64,000 nucleotides of DNA from DASRAP01 sp964503275 (GCA_964503275.1 CAZCZO010000014.1:16216-80215), one strand, 5' to 3'. Counted from the stretch's first letter, positions 17,633 to 27,050 are shown. Program-made: numbers and translations. The notes: generated by a model from the sequence alone, not told the origin.

Positions 17633-18762
17633 CGCGTCGCGGGATCGCCGTGCTCGGCGTGACGGGGAGTATCGGGACGACGGCCCTGCGGGTCCTTGAC
17701 CGGCATCGCGACCGTTTCGCTGTGGTGGCCATGACGGCGCACCGGAGCGCCGAGCAGTTGGCGGCGCACTGTGCCGCATGGCAGCCCGCCTACGCCGGTC
17801 TCGTCGAGCCCAATGGATCCGGGGTGCCCGCCCACTGGGGGCGTGGGCAAGGATGTCTGCGCGACGCGGCGGTGCATCCCGACGCCGACATCGTGCTGAA
17901 CGCGGTGGTGGGCGCGGCGGGCCTTGAGGCGACGATGGCGGCCCTCGCGGCCGGGAAGCGTGTCGCGCTCGCGAACAAGGAGTCGCTGGTCGTCGCGGGG
18001 GCGCTGGTGATGGATCTGGTCGCCCGTGGGTGTGGGGAGCTCGTGCCAGTGGACTCCGAGCACTCCGCGATCTTGCAGTGTCTCGCGGGACGGCGGCCGG
18101 CGGAGGTCAAGCGACTGATCCTCACCGCCTCTGGGGGCCCCTTTCGCGAGTGGTCAAGTGCGCGCGTGCAAGCGGCGACGCTGGCCGACGCGCTGAATCA
18201 TCCCACGTGGTCGATGGGGCGCAAGATCACGGTGGACAGCGCGACGTTGGCGAATAAGGCCCTCGAGGTCATCGAGGCCCATTGGCTCTTCGGCATTCCC
18301 TATGACCGCATCGACGTCGTGGTGCACCCGCAGAGTGTGGTGCACTCGATGGTCGAGTTCGTCGATGGCAGTGTGGTGGCCCAGTTGGGCATCCCGTCCA
18401 TGGAGCTGCCGATCCTGTTCGCGCTCACGTATCCTGAACGTGTCCCCGATGCCGGGGTACCTGCGTATGATCCGGTGCGGCTCTCGCCATTGACCTTCGA
18501 GCCGGTCCGGCACGCCGACTTCCCCACGCTGGGTCTTGGGGTCGGCGCCGGTCGGAAGGGTGGGGCAGCACCGGCGGTCTTCAACGCGGCCAACGAACAG
18601 GCCGTGGCACTGTTCCTCGAGGGGCGGATGACCTTTGCAGAGATACCCCGCGCGATCAGCGCGGCGCTGGACGCACTTGGCGATGCGCCGGGCGCGACGT
18701 TGACGGACCTCATGGCGGCTGACGCGCATGCACGCGCGTTGGTGGCTGCACGGGAGTACTGA
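17629..18762 (+). CDS. dxr: 1-deoxy-D-xylulose 5-phosphate reductoisomerase
   Basis: 377 aa from ATG 17629 in an ATGA overlap with cdsA. It catalyses the first committed step of the MEP isoprenoid pathway, using NADPH and a divalent metal. The nucleotide-binding GVTGSIG is near the N-terminus, followed by ANKESLV, the metal-site VDSEHSAI, the ASGGPF loop and KITVDSATLANKALEVIEAHWLF. It supplies precursors for UppS in the same operon. Confidence 0.97.
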   Translation: MTRRGIAVLGVTGSIGTTALRVLDRHRDRFAVVAMTAHRSAEQLAAHCAAWQPAYAGLVEPNGSGVPAHWGRGQGCLRDAAVHPDADIVLNAVVGAAGLEATMAALAAGKRVALANKESLVVAGALVMDLVARGCGELVPVDSEHSAILQCLAGRRPAEVKRLILTASGGPFREWSSARVQAATLADALNHPTWSMGRKITVDSATLANKALEVIEAHWLFGIPYDRIDVVVHPQSVVHSMVEFVDGSVVAQLGIPSMELPILFALTYPERVPDAGVPAYDPVRLSPLTFEPVRHADFPTLGLGVGAGRKGGAAPAVFNAANEQAVALFLEGRMTFAEIPRAISAALDALGDAPGATLTDLMAADAHARALVAAREY

Positions 18763-18765
18763 GCC

Positions 18766-19917
18766 ATGGCGTGGTTGGCACCGATCCTAGTCTTGGGGCT
18801 CGTGATCTTCGTGCACGAGCTGGGGCATCTGTGGGCCGCGAAGGCGTTCGGCGTGTACGCCCCGCGTTTCTCGATCGGCTTTGGCAAGGCGCTGTGGCGA
18901 AAGCGGTGGGGCGAGACCGAGTACGTGGTCGCGCTGATCCCGTTGGGCGGCTATGTGCGCATGGCCAGCCGGGACGACGATGCCACCAATGCCTTTGAAG
19001 GGGAGCTGGCGGAGCGGAAGGGCGCGGACGAGCCCGAAGATCCCGAGGCCATGATCCCCTTCGGCCCCAAGCCGATCCCCGCCGATCGGTGGTTCGAGTC
19101 CAAGCCGCTGTGGCAGAAGGCCATCATCCTCCTGGCTGGTGTGACGATGAACGTCATCCTGGCCGTGGTGGTGTCGGTCGCGCTCTTTGCGGTGAATGGA
19201 CGACAGTACATCCCGCCGGTGTTGGCGACGGTCGTGGACACCATGCCCGCCGCGCAGGCCGGACTCCAGGCTGGTGATTCCATCGTGGCCGTCAATGGGA
19301 CGCCGATGCCGACCTGGAATGCCGTGGTCGAGACGGTGTCGGCGCGACCTGGCCAGCCGGTGCGCTTCGACATCGTGCGCGCGGGTGCGCCACTGAGCAT
19401 CAGTGTGGTCCCGGCGCGGGCCACGGCGCCGAACCCGGCCACGGGCGTTGAAGAAGTCGTCGGCCGTGTCGGCATGACGCCGGTGGATCGCGTGGTGCGC
19501 GAACCGGTCGGGCTCGCGACCGCGGTGGTGATGGGCACGACGGCCACGTATCGCATGGGGACCAGCGTGCTCGCCGTGTTGGGCGGCTTGGTCACGGGCA
19601 AGGTCTCCGTGCAGAACCTGGGTGGGCCGGTCGCGATCGCGCGGACCTCGGTCGAAGCGGCGCGCTCCGGGGTGCAGAACCTCTTCTCGCTGATCGCGTT
19701 CTTGAGCATCAACCTCGCCATCCTGAATCTGGTCCCGATCCCGCTCCTCGACGGGGGGCAGTTGATCATGCACACGGCGGAGTCCATCAAGGGCAGTGCG
19801 TTCAGCGACACCACGCGCGAGTGGATCGCCCGGGCGGGACTCGCCGCCATCGGGTTGCTGTTCATCACCGTGATGTTCAACGACCTGAAGGCGCTGGTGA
19901 TGGGGTGGGTGGGGTGA
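18766..19917 (+). CDS. rseP: RIP zinc metalloprotease RseP (site-2 protease family)
   Basis: 383 aa from ATG 18766. An intramembrane protease that in studied bacteria cleaves anti-sigma factors and leftover signal peptides. The first membrane helix carries HELGH (His17, Glu18, His21). One PDZ domain is visible around residues 150-240. The second metal motif NLVPIPLLDGGQ lies in a later helix. It is shorter than the 450-aa E. coli protein, which has two PDZ domains. Its substrate cannot be named, as no sigma/anti-sigma pair is in the window. It ends the tsf operon. Confidence 0.94.
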   Translation: MAWLAPILVLGLVIFVHELGHLWAAKAFGVYAPRFSIGFGKALWRKRWGETEYVVALIPLGGYVRMASRDDDATNAFEGELAERKGADEPEDPEAMIPFGPKPIPADRWFESKPLWQKAIILLAGVTMNVILAVVVSVALFAVNGRQYIPPVLATVVDTMPAAQAGLQAGDSIVAVNGTPMPTWNAVVETVSARPGQPVRFDIVRAGAPLSISVVPARATAPNPATGVEEVVGRVGMTPVDRVVREPVGLATAVVMGTTATYRMGTSVLAVLGGLVTGKVSVQNLGGPVAIARTSVEAARSGVQNLFSLIAFLSINLAILNLVPIPLLDGGQLIMHTAESIKGSAFSDTTREWIARAGLAAIGLLFITVMFNDLKALVMGWVG

Positions 19918-19954
19918 GGGCGGCGACGGAAGCCCCCCCCCAGACCCCCACCCC

Positions 19955-19983
19955 TTGAGCTAACCCCAATCCTGTGCTAGACT
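19955..19983 (+). promoter_or_regulatory. Promoter of rpsO-pnp
   Basis: TTGAGC (19955-19960), 17 bases and TAGACT (19978-19983). Transcription would start near 19990, leaving about 42 bases of leader before GTG 20032. The upstream 35 bases are strikingly C-rich. No Shine-Dalgarno sequence is visible before the start. Confidence 0.68.
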
Positions 19984-20031
19984 TAAAGGCTAACCAAAGA
20001 GTCCAAAGTCAACCGTAGCAACGAGAATCAC

Positions 20032-20292
20032 GTGGCATTCACCAAGTCCCCGGCCATCGACAAGTACCGCTCGCACGAAGCCGACACCGGCTCCACCGCG
20101 GTCCAGGTCGCCGTCCTCACGGAACGGATCAACTATCTCACCGAGCATTTCCGCAGCCATAAGAAGGACCATCATGGTCGGCGCGGACTCCTGAAGATGG
20201 TCGGCCAGCGCCGGCGGCTCCTCAAGTACCTGCAGAACACCGACGTCGCGGCCTACCGCAAGCTGATCAGCGACCTCGGTCTCCGGTACTAG
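20032..20292 (+). CDS. rpsO: 30S ribosomal protein S15
   Basis: 86 aa from GTG 20032. S15 binds the central domain of 16S rRNA early in 30S assembly. It shows the HEADTGSTAVQVAVLTERI helix and the highly conserved HKKDHHGRRGLLKMVGQRRRLLKYL stretch (positions about 43-67). It is paired with pnp as in E. coli, with a hairpin between them. Confidence 0.98.
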   Translation: MAFTKSPAIDKYRSHEADTGSTAVQVAVLTERINYLTEHFRSHKKDHHGRRGLLKMVGQRRRLLKYLQNTDVAAYRKLISDLGLRY

Positions 20293-20309
20293 GACCATCC
20301 ACGTGATCC

Positions 20310-20353
20310 CGCGCGCGCGGTCGCAATGAGGCGACTCGCGCGCGTGGTGTTTT
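20310..20353 (+). terminator. rpsO-pnp intergenic hairpin (attenuator or processing site)
   Basis: The 5' arm (20310-20324) pairs with 20331-20344 in a 13-14-bp G+C stem with one bulge and a 6-base AATGAG loop. A short T-rich run, TGGTGTTTT, follows to 20353. It lies 20-80 bases before pnp. In E. coli the equivalent gap holds a terminator and an RNase III site through which PNPase controls its own mRNA. A similar role here is inference. Confidence 0.6.
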
Positions 20354-20372
20354 GCTCACCACACCACGCACA

Positions 20373-22559
20373 ATGACCACACGAATCGAACGGGCCTTCG
20401 CCGGCCGGTCCTTCGTCCTCGAAACGGGACGGATGGCGCGCCAGGCGCACGGCTCGGCCCTCGTCCAGTTCGGCGACACCATGGTCCTCGCGGCCATCAC
20501 CATCTCGGACAAGGAATCGCCGCTCCCCTTCTTCCCGCTCACCGTCGAGTTCAAGGAGAAGGCCTACGCGGCCGGGAAGATCCCCGGCGGCTTCATCAAG
20601 CGCGAAGGGCGGCCCCGCGACGAGGAGATCCTCGCCTGCCGCATCATCGACCGTTCCATCCGCCCGCTGTTCCCCGAAGGCTTCAAGAACGAGGTCCAGG
20701 TCGTCATCTTCGTCGTCTCGCACGACCAGGATAACAAGGCGGACGTGCTCGCCTTGACGGCCACGTCGTTCGCGCTGGCCGCCTCGAAGGTGCCATGGGC
20801 CGGTCCCATCGCCGGCGTCCGCGTCGGCCGCATCCAGGGCAAGTGGGTGCTGAACCCGACGCTCGCACAGCTCGAGTTCTCCGATTGCGACATCGTGGTC
20901 GCGGGCTCCGAGGAGTCGATCATGATGGTCGAGGGTGGGGCGCTCGAGATCTCCGAGGACGAGATGGTCGAGGCGCTCGTGGTCGCCCAGAAGGGCATCA
21001 AGGAGCTCATCGCCATCCAGCACGAGGCGCTCAAGAAGGTGAGCGTCGAGAAGATGGCCTGGACGCCGAAGGCCCTGACCCCCGGTCTGGCGGCCAAGGT
21101 CCGCAAGGCGGCCGAGAAGAAGATCGCGACCGCGCTCAACCAGAAGGACAAGCACGGTCGCATCGCGGCGGTCGCCGCCGTGAAGGAGGACGTGGCCGCC
21201 AGCTTCGCCGAGGAGTACGCCGAGGTCATGGGCGAGGTGAAGCACGTGCTCGACGAGGTCGAGTACGAGCAGCTGCGTGCGCAGGTCCTTGAGACCAAGA
21301 AGCGCGTCGATGGGCGCAAGACCACCGAGGTCCGCGACATCACCATCGACACGGGTCTCTTGCCGCGGGCGCATGGGTCGGCGTTGTTCACGCGTGGCCA
21401 GACGCAGGCGCTCGTCGCCGCCACGCTGGGCACCAAGGACGATGTGCAGTACCTGGACGGCCTCGAGGACAAGGGCGAGTCCACGAAGACCTTCATGCTG
21501 CATTACAACTTCCCGCCGTTCAGCACGGGCGAGGCGCGTCCGATGCGCGGAACGGGCCGCCGTGAGATCGGCCACGGCAACCTCGCCGAGCGCGCCATCC
21601 AGGCGGTGCTGCCGCCCTTCGAGGAGTTCCCGTACACGATCCGCATCGTGTCCGACATCCTCGAGTCCAACGGCTCGTCGTCCATGGCGTCGGTCTGCGG
21701 CGGCTCGCTCTCGTGCTTCGACGCCGGCATCCCGCTGAAGGGCGCGGTCGCGGGCGTCGCGATGGGCCTGATCAAGGAAGGCGATGACTACGCGATCCTC
21801 ACCGACATCCTGGGCACCGAGGATCACCTCGGCGACATGGATTTCAAGGTGGCTGGCACCGAGCAGGGGATCACGTCCATCCAGATGGACATCAAGATCC
21901 AGGGCCTCTCGCTGGACATCATGAAGGAAGCGATGGCGCAGGCGCACGAAGGCCGTCTGCACATCCTTGGCGAGATGAAGAAGGCGCTCACCGCCCCGCG
22001 CGAAGAGCTGTCGCCCTGGGCGCCGCGGATCGTCACCATGAAGATCAACCCCGAGAAGATCGGCGATCTCATCGGCCCGAAGGGCAAGACCATCCGCGGG
22101 ATCCAGGATGAGTCCGGCGCGTCGCTGTCCGTCGAGGACGACGGGACGGTCACGATCGCGGCCGTCGGGGCCGAGGCGATGGAGCGCGCCCGGCAGATGG
22201 TCGCGGCCATCACGGCGGAGCCGGTCGTGGGCGAGATCTACGAGGGCACGGTCAAGAGCATCACGGCCTTCGGCGCGTTCATCGAGATCATGCCGGGTAC
22301 CGAGGCGTTGTTGCATGTCTCCGAGATCGCGCACACGCGCGTCGAGAAGACCGAGGACCACATGGCCAAGGGCGACAAGGTCACCGTGAAGCTCGTCGAT
22401 CGGGACGAGCGCGGGCGTCTGCGTCTGTCGATGAAGGCGCTCACGCCGCGCCCCGAGGGCCTGCCGCCCGAGGAGCCGCGTGCGCCGCGTCCGCCCCGTG
22501 AGGAGGGCGATGGGGACCGCGGGCGTCGTGGTGGTGGAGGACGCGGCGGACGTCGGTGA
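20373..22559 (+). CDS. pnp: Polyribonucleotide nucleotidyltransferase (PNPase)
   Basis: 728 aa from ATG 20373. A 3'-5' phosphorolytic RNase of mRNA decay. It has two RNase PH-like domains (about 10-220 and 320-545) separated by an all-helical domain, then a KH domain (KIGDLIGPKGKTIRGI) and an S1 domain (GTVKSITAFGAFIEIMPG). A 35-residue tail rich in Pro, Arg and Gly ends the protein and may add RNA contacts. An in-frame start 21 bases upstream lies in the hairpin's 3' flank and is unlikely. Its stop overlaps the next gene's GTG. Confidence 0.98.
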   Translation: MTTRIERAFAGRSFVLETGRMARQAHGSALVQFGDTMVLAAITISDKESPLPFFPLTVEFKEKAYAAGKIPGGFIKREGRPRDEEILACRIIDRSIRPLFPEGFKNEVQVVIFVVSHDQDNKADVLALTATSFALAASKVPWAGPIAGVRVGRIQGKWVLNPTLAQLEFSDCDIVVAGSEESIMMVEGGALEISEDEMVEALVVAQKGIKELIAIQHEALKKVSVEKMAWTPKALTPGLAAKVRKAAEKKIATALNQKDKHGRIAAVAAVKEDVAASFAEEYAEVMGEVKHVLDEVEYEQLRAQVLETKKRVDGRKTTEVRDITIDTGLLPRAHGSALFTRGQTQALVAATLGTKDDVQYLDGLEDKGESTKTFMLHYNFPPFSTGEARPMRGTGRREIGHGNLAERAIQAVLPPFEEFPYTIRIVSDILESNGSSSMASVCGGSLSCFDAGIPLKGAVAGVAMGLIKEGDDYAILTDILGTEDHLGDMDFKVAGTEQGITSIQMDIKIQGLSLDIMKEAMAQAHEGRLHILGEMKKALTAPREELSPWAPRIVTMKINPEKIGDLIGPKGKTIRGIQDESGASLSVEDDGTVTIAAVGAEAMERARQMVAAITAEPVVGEIYEGTVKSITAFGAFIEIMPGTEALLHVSEIAHTRVEKTEDHMAKGDKVTVKLVDRDERGRLRLSMKALTPRPEGLPPEEPRAPRPPREEGDGDRGRRGGGGRGGRR

Positions 22560-23818
22560 TCCTCCCGACCGCTGCTGCCAGCGCGCGCGTCGAACGCACG
22601 CGCTGGCCCAACGGGCTCGTCATCTGCACCCAACACGTCCCGGGCGTGCGATCCGTCGCGCTCGGGGCGTGGGTGCGTGCGGCCTCCTTGCACGAGACGC
22701 CCGAACTCATGGGGGTCTCGCACATGCTCGAGCACCTGGTCTTCAAGGGCACCGCGCGACGCTCCGCGAAGGCACTGGCCCTCGCGCTGGAGTCACTCGG
22801 CGGCTCGCTCGACGCCTACACGACGCGCGAGTACACCGCCTTCCAGGCGCGCGTGCTGGACCGCGACCTCGGCGTCGCGGCCGATGTGTTGCATGACGTG
22901 CTCTTCGCGCCGCTGCTGCGTGATGAGGACCTCGCGCTCGAGCGCGGCGTGATCCTCGAAGAGATCGCCATGGTGGAGGACACGCCGGACGATCTGGTCT
23001 TCGAGCTGCACGACCGCTTGCTCTGGGGCGCGCATCCGTACGGCTATCCCATCCTCGGGACGCGCGAGACCGTCGGGGCGATCCCGGGCGAGGCGCTGCG
23101 CGCGCGCCACGCCGCACTGTATCACCCGGGGAACATCGTGATCGCCGCCGCGGGCAACCTCACGCACGAGGGTGTGCTGGCGGCACTGCGGAACGCGGGA
23201 TGGGCCGACGTGCCCGCCGGCGACGCACGCCCGATGGCCGTGCCGCCGGTGGAACCGGCGGCGCCCGCGCGTAAACGTGTGATCCGCAAGATGGCCCAGA
23301 CGCACGTGGTCATCGGGTCCACGACCATCCCGCTCGGTTCCCCCGATCGCCCCGCGTATTCGATCGTGAACGCGCTCCTCGGCGGCGGGATGAGCTCACG
23401 GCTGTTCCAGCGTGTCCGGGAGGATCTGGGACTGGCCTACGCCGTGTACAGCTACCAGTCGCTGCATCCGGAGGTGGGCGTGCATGGGGTGTACGTGGGC
23501 ACGGCGCCGGCCACGGCCGCCAAGGCCACCCAGGCGATCCGCGACGAGTTGGAGCGGCTGGTGCAGGAGGGCATCCCGGAGGATGAGCTGGCCCTGGGTC
23601 GCCAACAGTTCGTCGGGCAGTATCTTTTGTCGTTGGAGAGTGTGAGCGCCCGCATGTACCGGGCGGCCTCGCTCGAGTTGTACGACGAGCCCGATCGCAC
23701 GGTGGACGAAGTGATCGCGCGCATCGAAGCCGTCACGCCCGCCGACGCCCTGCGCGTGGCGCAGGCGTGGTTCGCCCCGGACCGACAGACGACCCTGACG
23801 CTCGGTCCTCGTTCCTGA
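22556..23818 (+). CDS. M16-family zinc protease (processing-peptidase-like)
   Basis: 420 aa from GTG 22556, overlapping the pnp stop by 4 bases. It shows the inverted zinc motif HxxEH (His56, Glu59, His60) with the downstream glutamate expected in the ERGVILEEIAMVED stretch. The second M16 half has GGGMSSRLFQRVREDLGLAYAVYS-like sequence around residues 280-305. This matches the PqqL/YmxG-type single-chain M16 proteins, which often follow pnp in bacteria. The substrate is unknown. There is no obvious signal peptide, so it is probably cytoplasmic. Confidence 0.92.
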   Translation: MILPTAAASARVERTRWPNGLVICTQHVPGVRSVALGAWVRAASLHETPELMGVSHMLEHLVFKGTARRSAKALALALESLGGSLDAYTTREYTAFQARVLDRDLGVAADVLHDVLFAPLLRDEDLALERGVILEEIAMVEDTPDDLVFELHDRLLWGAHPYGYPILGTRETVGAIPGEALRARHAALYHPGNIVIAAAGNLTHEGVLAALRNAGWADVPAGDARPMAVPPVEPAAPARKRVIRKMAQTHVVIGSTTIPLGSPDRPAYSIVNALLGGGMSSRLFQRVREDLGLAYAVYSYQSLHPEVGVHGVYVGTAPATAAKATQAIRDELERLVQEGIPEDELALGRQQFVGQYLLSLESVSARMYRAASLELYDEPDRTVDEVIARIEAVTPADALRVAQAWFAPDRQTTLTLGPRS

Positions 23819-23836
23819 CATTCAGCCGAGACGGCT

Positions 23837-24952
23837 ATGAAGATCGGAGTCCCGAAGGAGATCAAGACCAACGAGAACCGCATTGCGCTCGTCCCGGCCG
23901 GGGCGGAAGCGCTGGTCTCGGCTGGCCATTCGGTGGTCATCGAGCAGGGCGCGGGGGAGGGCAGCGGCTTCTCGGACGCCGACTTCATCGCGGCGGGGGC
24001 GAGCATCGCCCCCGATGCGGCCAGCACCTGGGGCCAGGCCGAGATGGTCGTGAAGGTGAAGGAGCCGATCGAGCGGGAGTGGGCGCACCTGCGCCCGGAC
24101 CTCACGGTGTTCACCTATTTCCACTTCGCCGCCGACGAGCGCTTGACGCGTGCGCATATCGACAGCGGCGCGACCTGCATCGCCTACGAGACGGTGGAGC
24201 TGCCCTCGCGCGAGCTGCCGCTGCTGACCCCGATGTCCGAGGTCGCGGGCCGCATGGCGATCCAGCAGGGCGCGAAGTACCTGGAGAAGCTGTACGGGGG
24301 CCGTGGCGTGCTCCTCGGCGGCGTGCCCGGCGTCCCTCCGGCGAAGGTCGTGATCCTCGGCGGCGGCATCGTGGGGATCAACGCCGCCAAGATGGCCGCC
24401 GGGATGGGGGCCAAGGTCCTGTTGCTCGACGTGTCGCTGGAGCGACTGCGGTACCTCTCGGACGTGATGCCCGCGAACGTGCAGCTGATCTTCTCCAACC
24501 GGCACAATATCCTCGAGGCGATCCGCACGGCCGACATGGTGGTCGGTGGGGTCTTGATCCCTGGGGCCAAGGCGCCGAAGCTGATCCGCCGCGAGGACCT
24601 CGCGACGATGCAGCCGGGGTCGGTGATCGTGGATGTGGCGATCGACCAGGGGGGCTGCGTCGAGACCATGACGCCGACCACGCATGAGAACCCCACGTAT
24701 GTCGTCGACGGGGTGATCCACTACGCCGTGGCGAACATGCCGGGCGGGGTCCCGCGCACCTCGACCCTGGCCCTGACCAACGCGACGCTGCCGTATGTGT
24801 TGCGCCTCGCGAATCAGGGGTGGAAGCGCGCCCTCCGGGAGAACGGTGCCCTGTTGCGTGGCCTGAACCTCAGCGGCGGTCACTGCACCTATCGCGGGGT
24901 CGCGGAGGCCTTCGATCTGCCCTTCGTCGAGCCAGCCTCGCTGCTCGGATGA
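23837..24952 (+). CDS. ald: Alanine dehydrogenase
   Basis: 371 aa from ATG 23837. Interconverts alanine and pyruvate plus ammonia with NAD. It shows the N-terminal MKIGVPKEIKTNENRIAL, the substrate-binding TYFHFAADERLT, YETVE, and the Rossmann loop VVILGGGIVGINAAKMAAGMGA. The C-terminal AVANMPGGVPRTST is typical. A G+C hairpin follows the stop. It probably belongs to the same transcript as the M16 gene (18-base gap), although the functions are unrelated. Confidence 0.96.
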   Translation: MKIGVPKEIKTNENRIALVPAGAEALVSAGHSVVIEQGAGEGSGFSDADFIAAGASIAPDAASTWGQAEMVVKVKEPIEREWAHLRPDLTVFTYFHFAADERLTRAHIDSGATCIAYETVELPSRELPLLTPMSEVAGRMAIQQGAKYLEKLYGGRGVLLGGVPGVPPAKVVILGGGIVGINAAKMAAGMGAKVLLLDVSLERLRYLSDVMPANVQLIFSNRHNILEAIRTADMVVGGVLIPGAKAPKLIRREDLATMQPGSVIVDVAIDQGGCVETMTPTTHENPTYVVDGVIHYAVANMPGGVPRTSTLALTNATLPYVLRLANQGWKRALRENGALLRGLNLSGGHCTYRGVAEAFDLPFVEPASLLG

Positions 24953-24958
24953 CGGGCC

Positions 24959-24991
24959 GGGCGGGCGCTCCACGGGGTGGGGCGCCCGCCC
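24959..24991 (+). terminator. Terminator-like hairpin after ald
   Basis: A 10-bp perfect stem (24959-24968 with 24982-24991) encloses a 13-base G-rich loop. It overlaps the edge of the mreB -35 element. Only two Ts follow, so termination strength is uncertain. Confidence 0.55.
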
Positions 24992-25021
24992 TTGGCGCGG
25001 GTCCGGTCCCGCTGGTAGTTT
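24992..25021 (+). promoter_or_regulatory. Promoter of the mreBCD-mrdA-rodA operon
   Basis: TTGGCG (24992-24997), 18 bases and TAGTTT (25016-25021). The start near 25028 gives a leader of about 66 bases that contains a pyrimidine-rich TCCTCCTCC tract. No SD precedes ATG 25094. Confidence 0.65.
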
Positions 25022-25093
25022 GCGAGCACGCCCGTTCCTCCTCCTCGTACGTTCGCGTGTGCGGTCCGCCCCCGCCACGCTGCCGCTGACTCC

Positions 25094-26131
25094 ATGCGCT
25101 GGCCGTTCTTCTCCCGCGGGGCACTGTTCCCCGCGAATGCGATCGCCGTTGACCTCGGCACCGCCAACACGCTCGTGTACGTCAAGGGCGAGGGGATCGT
25201 GCTGAACGAGCCGTCCGTCGTCGCGCTCGATCGCGAGACGAAGCGCATCAAAGGCGTGGGCCTCGAAGCCAAGCGGATGTTGGGTCGGACGCCCGATGGC
25301 GTCATCGCGGTCCGCCCGATGAAGGACGGTGTGATCGCGGACTTCGATGTCACCGAGAAGATGTTGCGCTACTTCCTCACGCTGATCATCGAGAAGCATG
25401 TCTTCAAGGTGAAGCCGCGCGTGATCGTCGCGGTGCCGTCGGGGATCACCGAGGTGGAGAAGCGCGCCGTGCGTGACTCCGCGCTGGGGGCCGGCGCGAA
25501 GGAGGTCTTCATGGTCGCCGAGCCGATGGCCGCGGCGATCGGCGTGGGCCTCCCCGTCGAGACGCCGACCGGCAACATGGTGATCGACATCGGCGGCGGG
25601 ACCACCGAGATCGCGGTCATCGCGCTCAGCGGCATCGTGAGTGACACCTCGATCCGCACGGGTGGCGATGAGCTCGACACGGCGATCGTGCAGTTCATGC
25701 GCAAGACCTACAACCTGTTGATCGGGGAGCCGACGGCGGAGCTCATCAAGATCCAGGTGGGGTCCGCCGCACAGGTCGGCGATGAGCGCGAGATGGAGGT
25801 GAAGGGGCGCGATCTCGTCTCGGGGATCCCGAAGACCGTGAAGGTGCACTCCTCCGAGATCCGCGAAGCGATCCAGGAACCCATCCAGCAGATCATCGAT
25901 GCCGTGCGCCGCGCGCTCGAGATCACGCCGCCGGAACTGGCCTCGGACATCGTCGACCGCGGCATCGTCATGACGGGCGGCGGAGCGTTGATCCGCGGCT
26001 TGGACGTGCTGCTCTCGCAGGAGACCGGCCTGCCCATCCACGTCGATGAGGACCCGCTGACCTGTGTCGTCCGTGGCACGGGTCGTATCCTCGACGACGA
26101 AGAGAAGTACTGGTCGGTGCTGGCGACCTGA
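25094..26131 (+). CDS. mreB: Rod shape-determining protein MreB (bacterial actin)
   Basis: 345 aa from ATG 25094. It forms membrane-bound filaments that guide lateral wall synthesis. Actin-fold signatures are visible: phosphate 1 loop AVDLGTANTLVYV, the VPSGITEVEKRAVRDS region, phosphate 2 loop NMVIDIGGGTTEIAVI, and the adenosine motif IVMTGGGALIRGLD. The N-terminal MRWPFFSRG is hydrophobic and basic, consistent with membrane anchoring. It is first in a five-gene shape operon. Confidence 0.98.
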   Translation: MRWPFFSRGALFPANAIAVDLGTANTLVYVKGEGIVLNEPSVVALDRETKRIKGVGLEAKRMLGRTPDGVIAVRPMKDGVIADFDVTEKMLRYFLTLIIEKHVFKVKPRVIVAVPSGITEVEKRAVRDSALGAGAKEVFMVAEPMAAAIGVGLPVETPTGNMVIDIGGGTTEIAVIALSGIVSDTSIRTGGDELDTAIVQFMRKTYNLLIGEPTAELIKIQVGSAAQVGDEREMEVKGRDLVSGIPKTVKVHSSEIREAIQEPIQQIIDAVRRALEITPPELASDIVDRGIVMTGGGALIRGLDVLLSQETGLPIHVDEDPLTCVVRGTGRILDDEEKYWSVLAT

Positions 26132-26132
26132 C

Positions 26133-27050
26133 GTGGCACGGCGCTCCGCGCGTGGCGACCTTCGGGTTGATGGCGCGTTGGTCGCCGTGGCCCTGCTCGG
26201 CGCGCTGATCGCCCTGGCGCTGCCCGAGGCGACGGCCGACAGCGTCGCGGGCGTCATGCGCCGTGGCCTCTTGCCGTTGGTGCGTGTGCAGGAGCGCGCC
26301 GAGGTGATCCGCGACGCACTCACCACACGCGATTCCAATGCGCGACTGGCCGACTCGATCGCGCTGCGTGCCTTGCAGGCGGCCGCGCTCGACGCGGAGA
26401 ACACCCGGCTGCGGGGGCTGCTCGCCCTCGGCGAGCGGGTGCAGTGGGGATTCATCCCCGGTGAGGCGGTGCACCCGTCGGCGCGGGGCGATGCGCACAC
26501 GCTGGTGCTGAGCCGCGGCGCGCGCGACGGTGTCACCCCGTTCAGCGGCGTGATCGCGCCCGACGGCGTCGTCGGCGTGGTGCGCTCGGTCGATCCGGCG
26601 ACCAGCGTCGTGCTGACGTGGCCGCACCCGGATCTGCGCGTGAGCGCGATGACCAGCGACGGTGATGCGGCGGGGATCGTCGCGGCACACTTGGGCGTCG
26701 TGGGCGACCGCTTCCTGTTGGAGTTCCGTGGCGTCCCGTTCCGCTCGGCGCTGGATTCGGGCGCGGTGATCGTGAGTTCGGGCGCGGGCGGGGTGTTCCC
26801 GCGCGGGGTGCCGGTGGGCGTGGTGCTCCGCGAGATCGAGACGTCGGAGGGCTGGGCGCGCACGTATCTGCTGCGCCCGTCCGTGCATCCCGCCGACGTC
26901 GGCCCGGTCATGGTGCTGCTGCCGCAGCGGCGGGCGCTCGGCGTCGAGGAGGCGTATCGCCCGCAGGGGCCCACGGCGGCGCTCCCGGCCCTCCGCACGA
27001 TGCCGGTCATGGAGAGCGCGATGCGCGGCGACTCGGGCGGGTCCCGATGA
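26133..27050 (+). CDS. mreC: Rod shape-determining protein MreC
   Basis: 305 aa from GTG 26133, just after the mreB stop. A single membrane helix (about residues 18-38) is followed by a coiled coil (about 60-100) ending in AENTRLRGLLAL. A periplasmic beta-rich MreC domain with GARDGVTPFSGVI and GAGGVFPRGVPVG motifs follows. It links MreB, MreD and PBP2 in the elongasome. The stop overlaps the mreD start by 4 bases. Confidence 0.95.
   Translation: MARRSARGDLRVDGALVAVALLGALIALALPEATADSVAGVMRRGLLPLVRVQERAEVIRDALTTRDSNARLADSIALRALQAAALDAENTRLRGLLALGERVQWGFIPGEAVHPSARGDAHTLVLSRGARDGVTPFSGVIAPDGVVGVVRSVDPATSVVLTWPHPDLRVSAMTSDGDAAGIVAAHLGVVGDRFLLEFRGVPFRSALDSGAVIVSSGAGGVFPRGVPVGVVLREIETSEGWARTYLLRPSVHPADVGPVMVLLPQRRALGVEEAYRPQGPTAALPALRTMPVMESAMRGDSGGSR

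Noticed and set aside
19932..19954. C-rich run before rpsO considered as a repeat or regulatory element
   Set aside because: Short simple-sequence stretch just upstream of the -35 element. It has no symmetry and no counterpart elsewhere in the window.
20289..22361. Minus-strand open frame of 690 codons over pnp
   Set aside because: Antisense shadow of PNPase with runs of charged residues and no domain.
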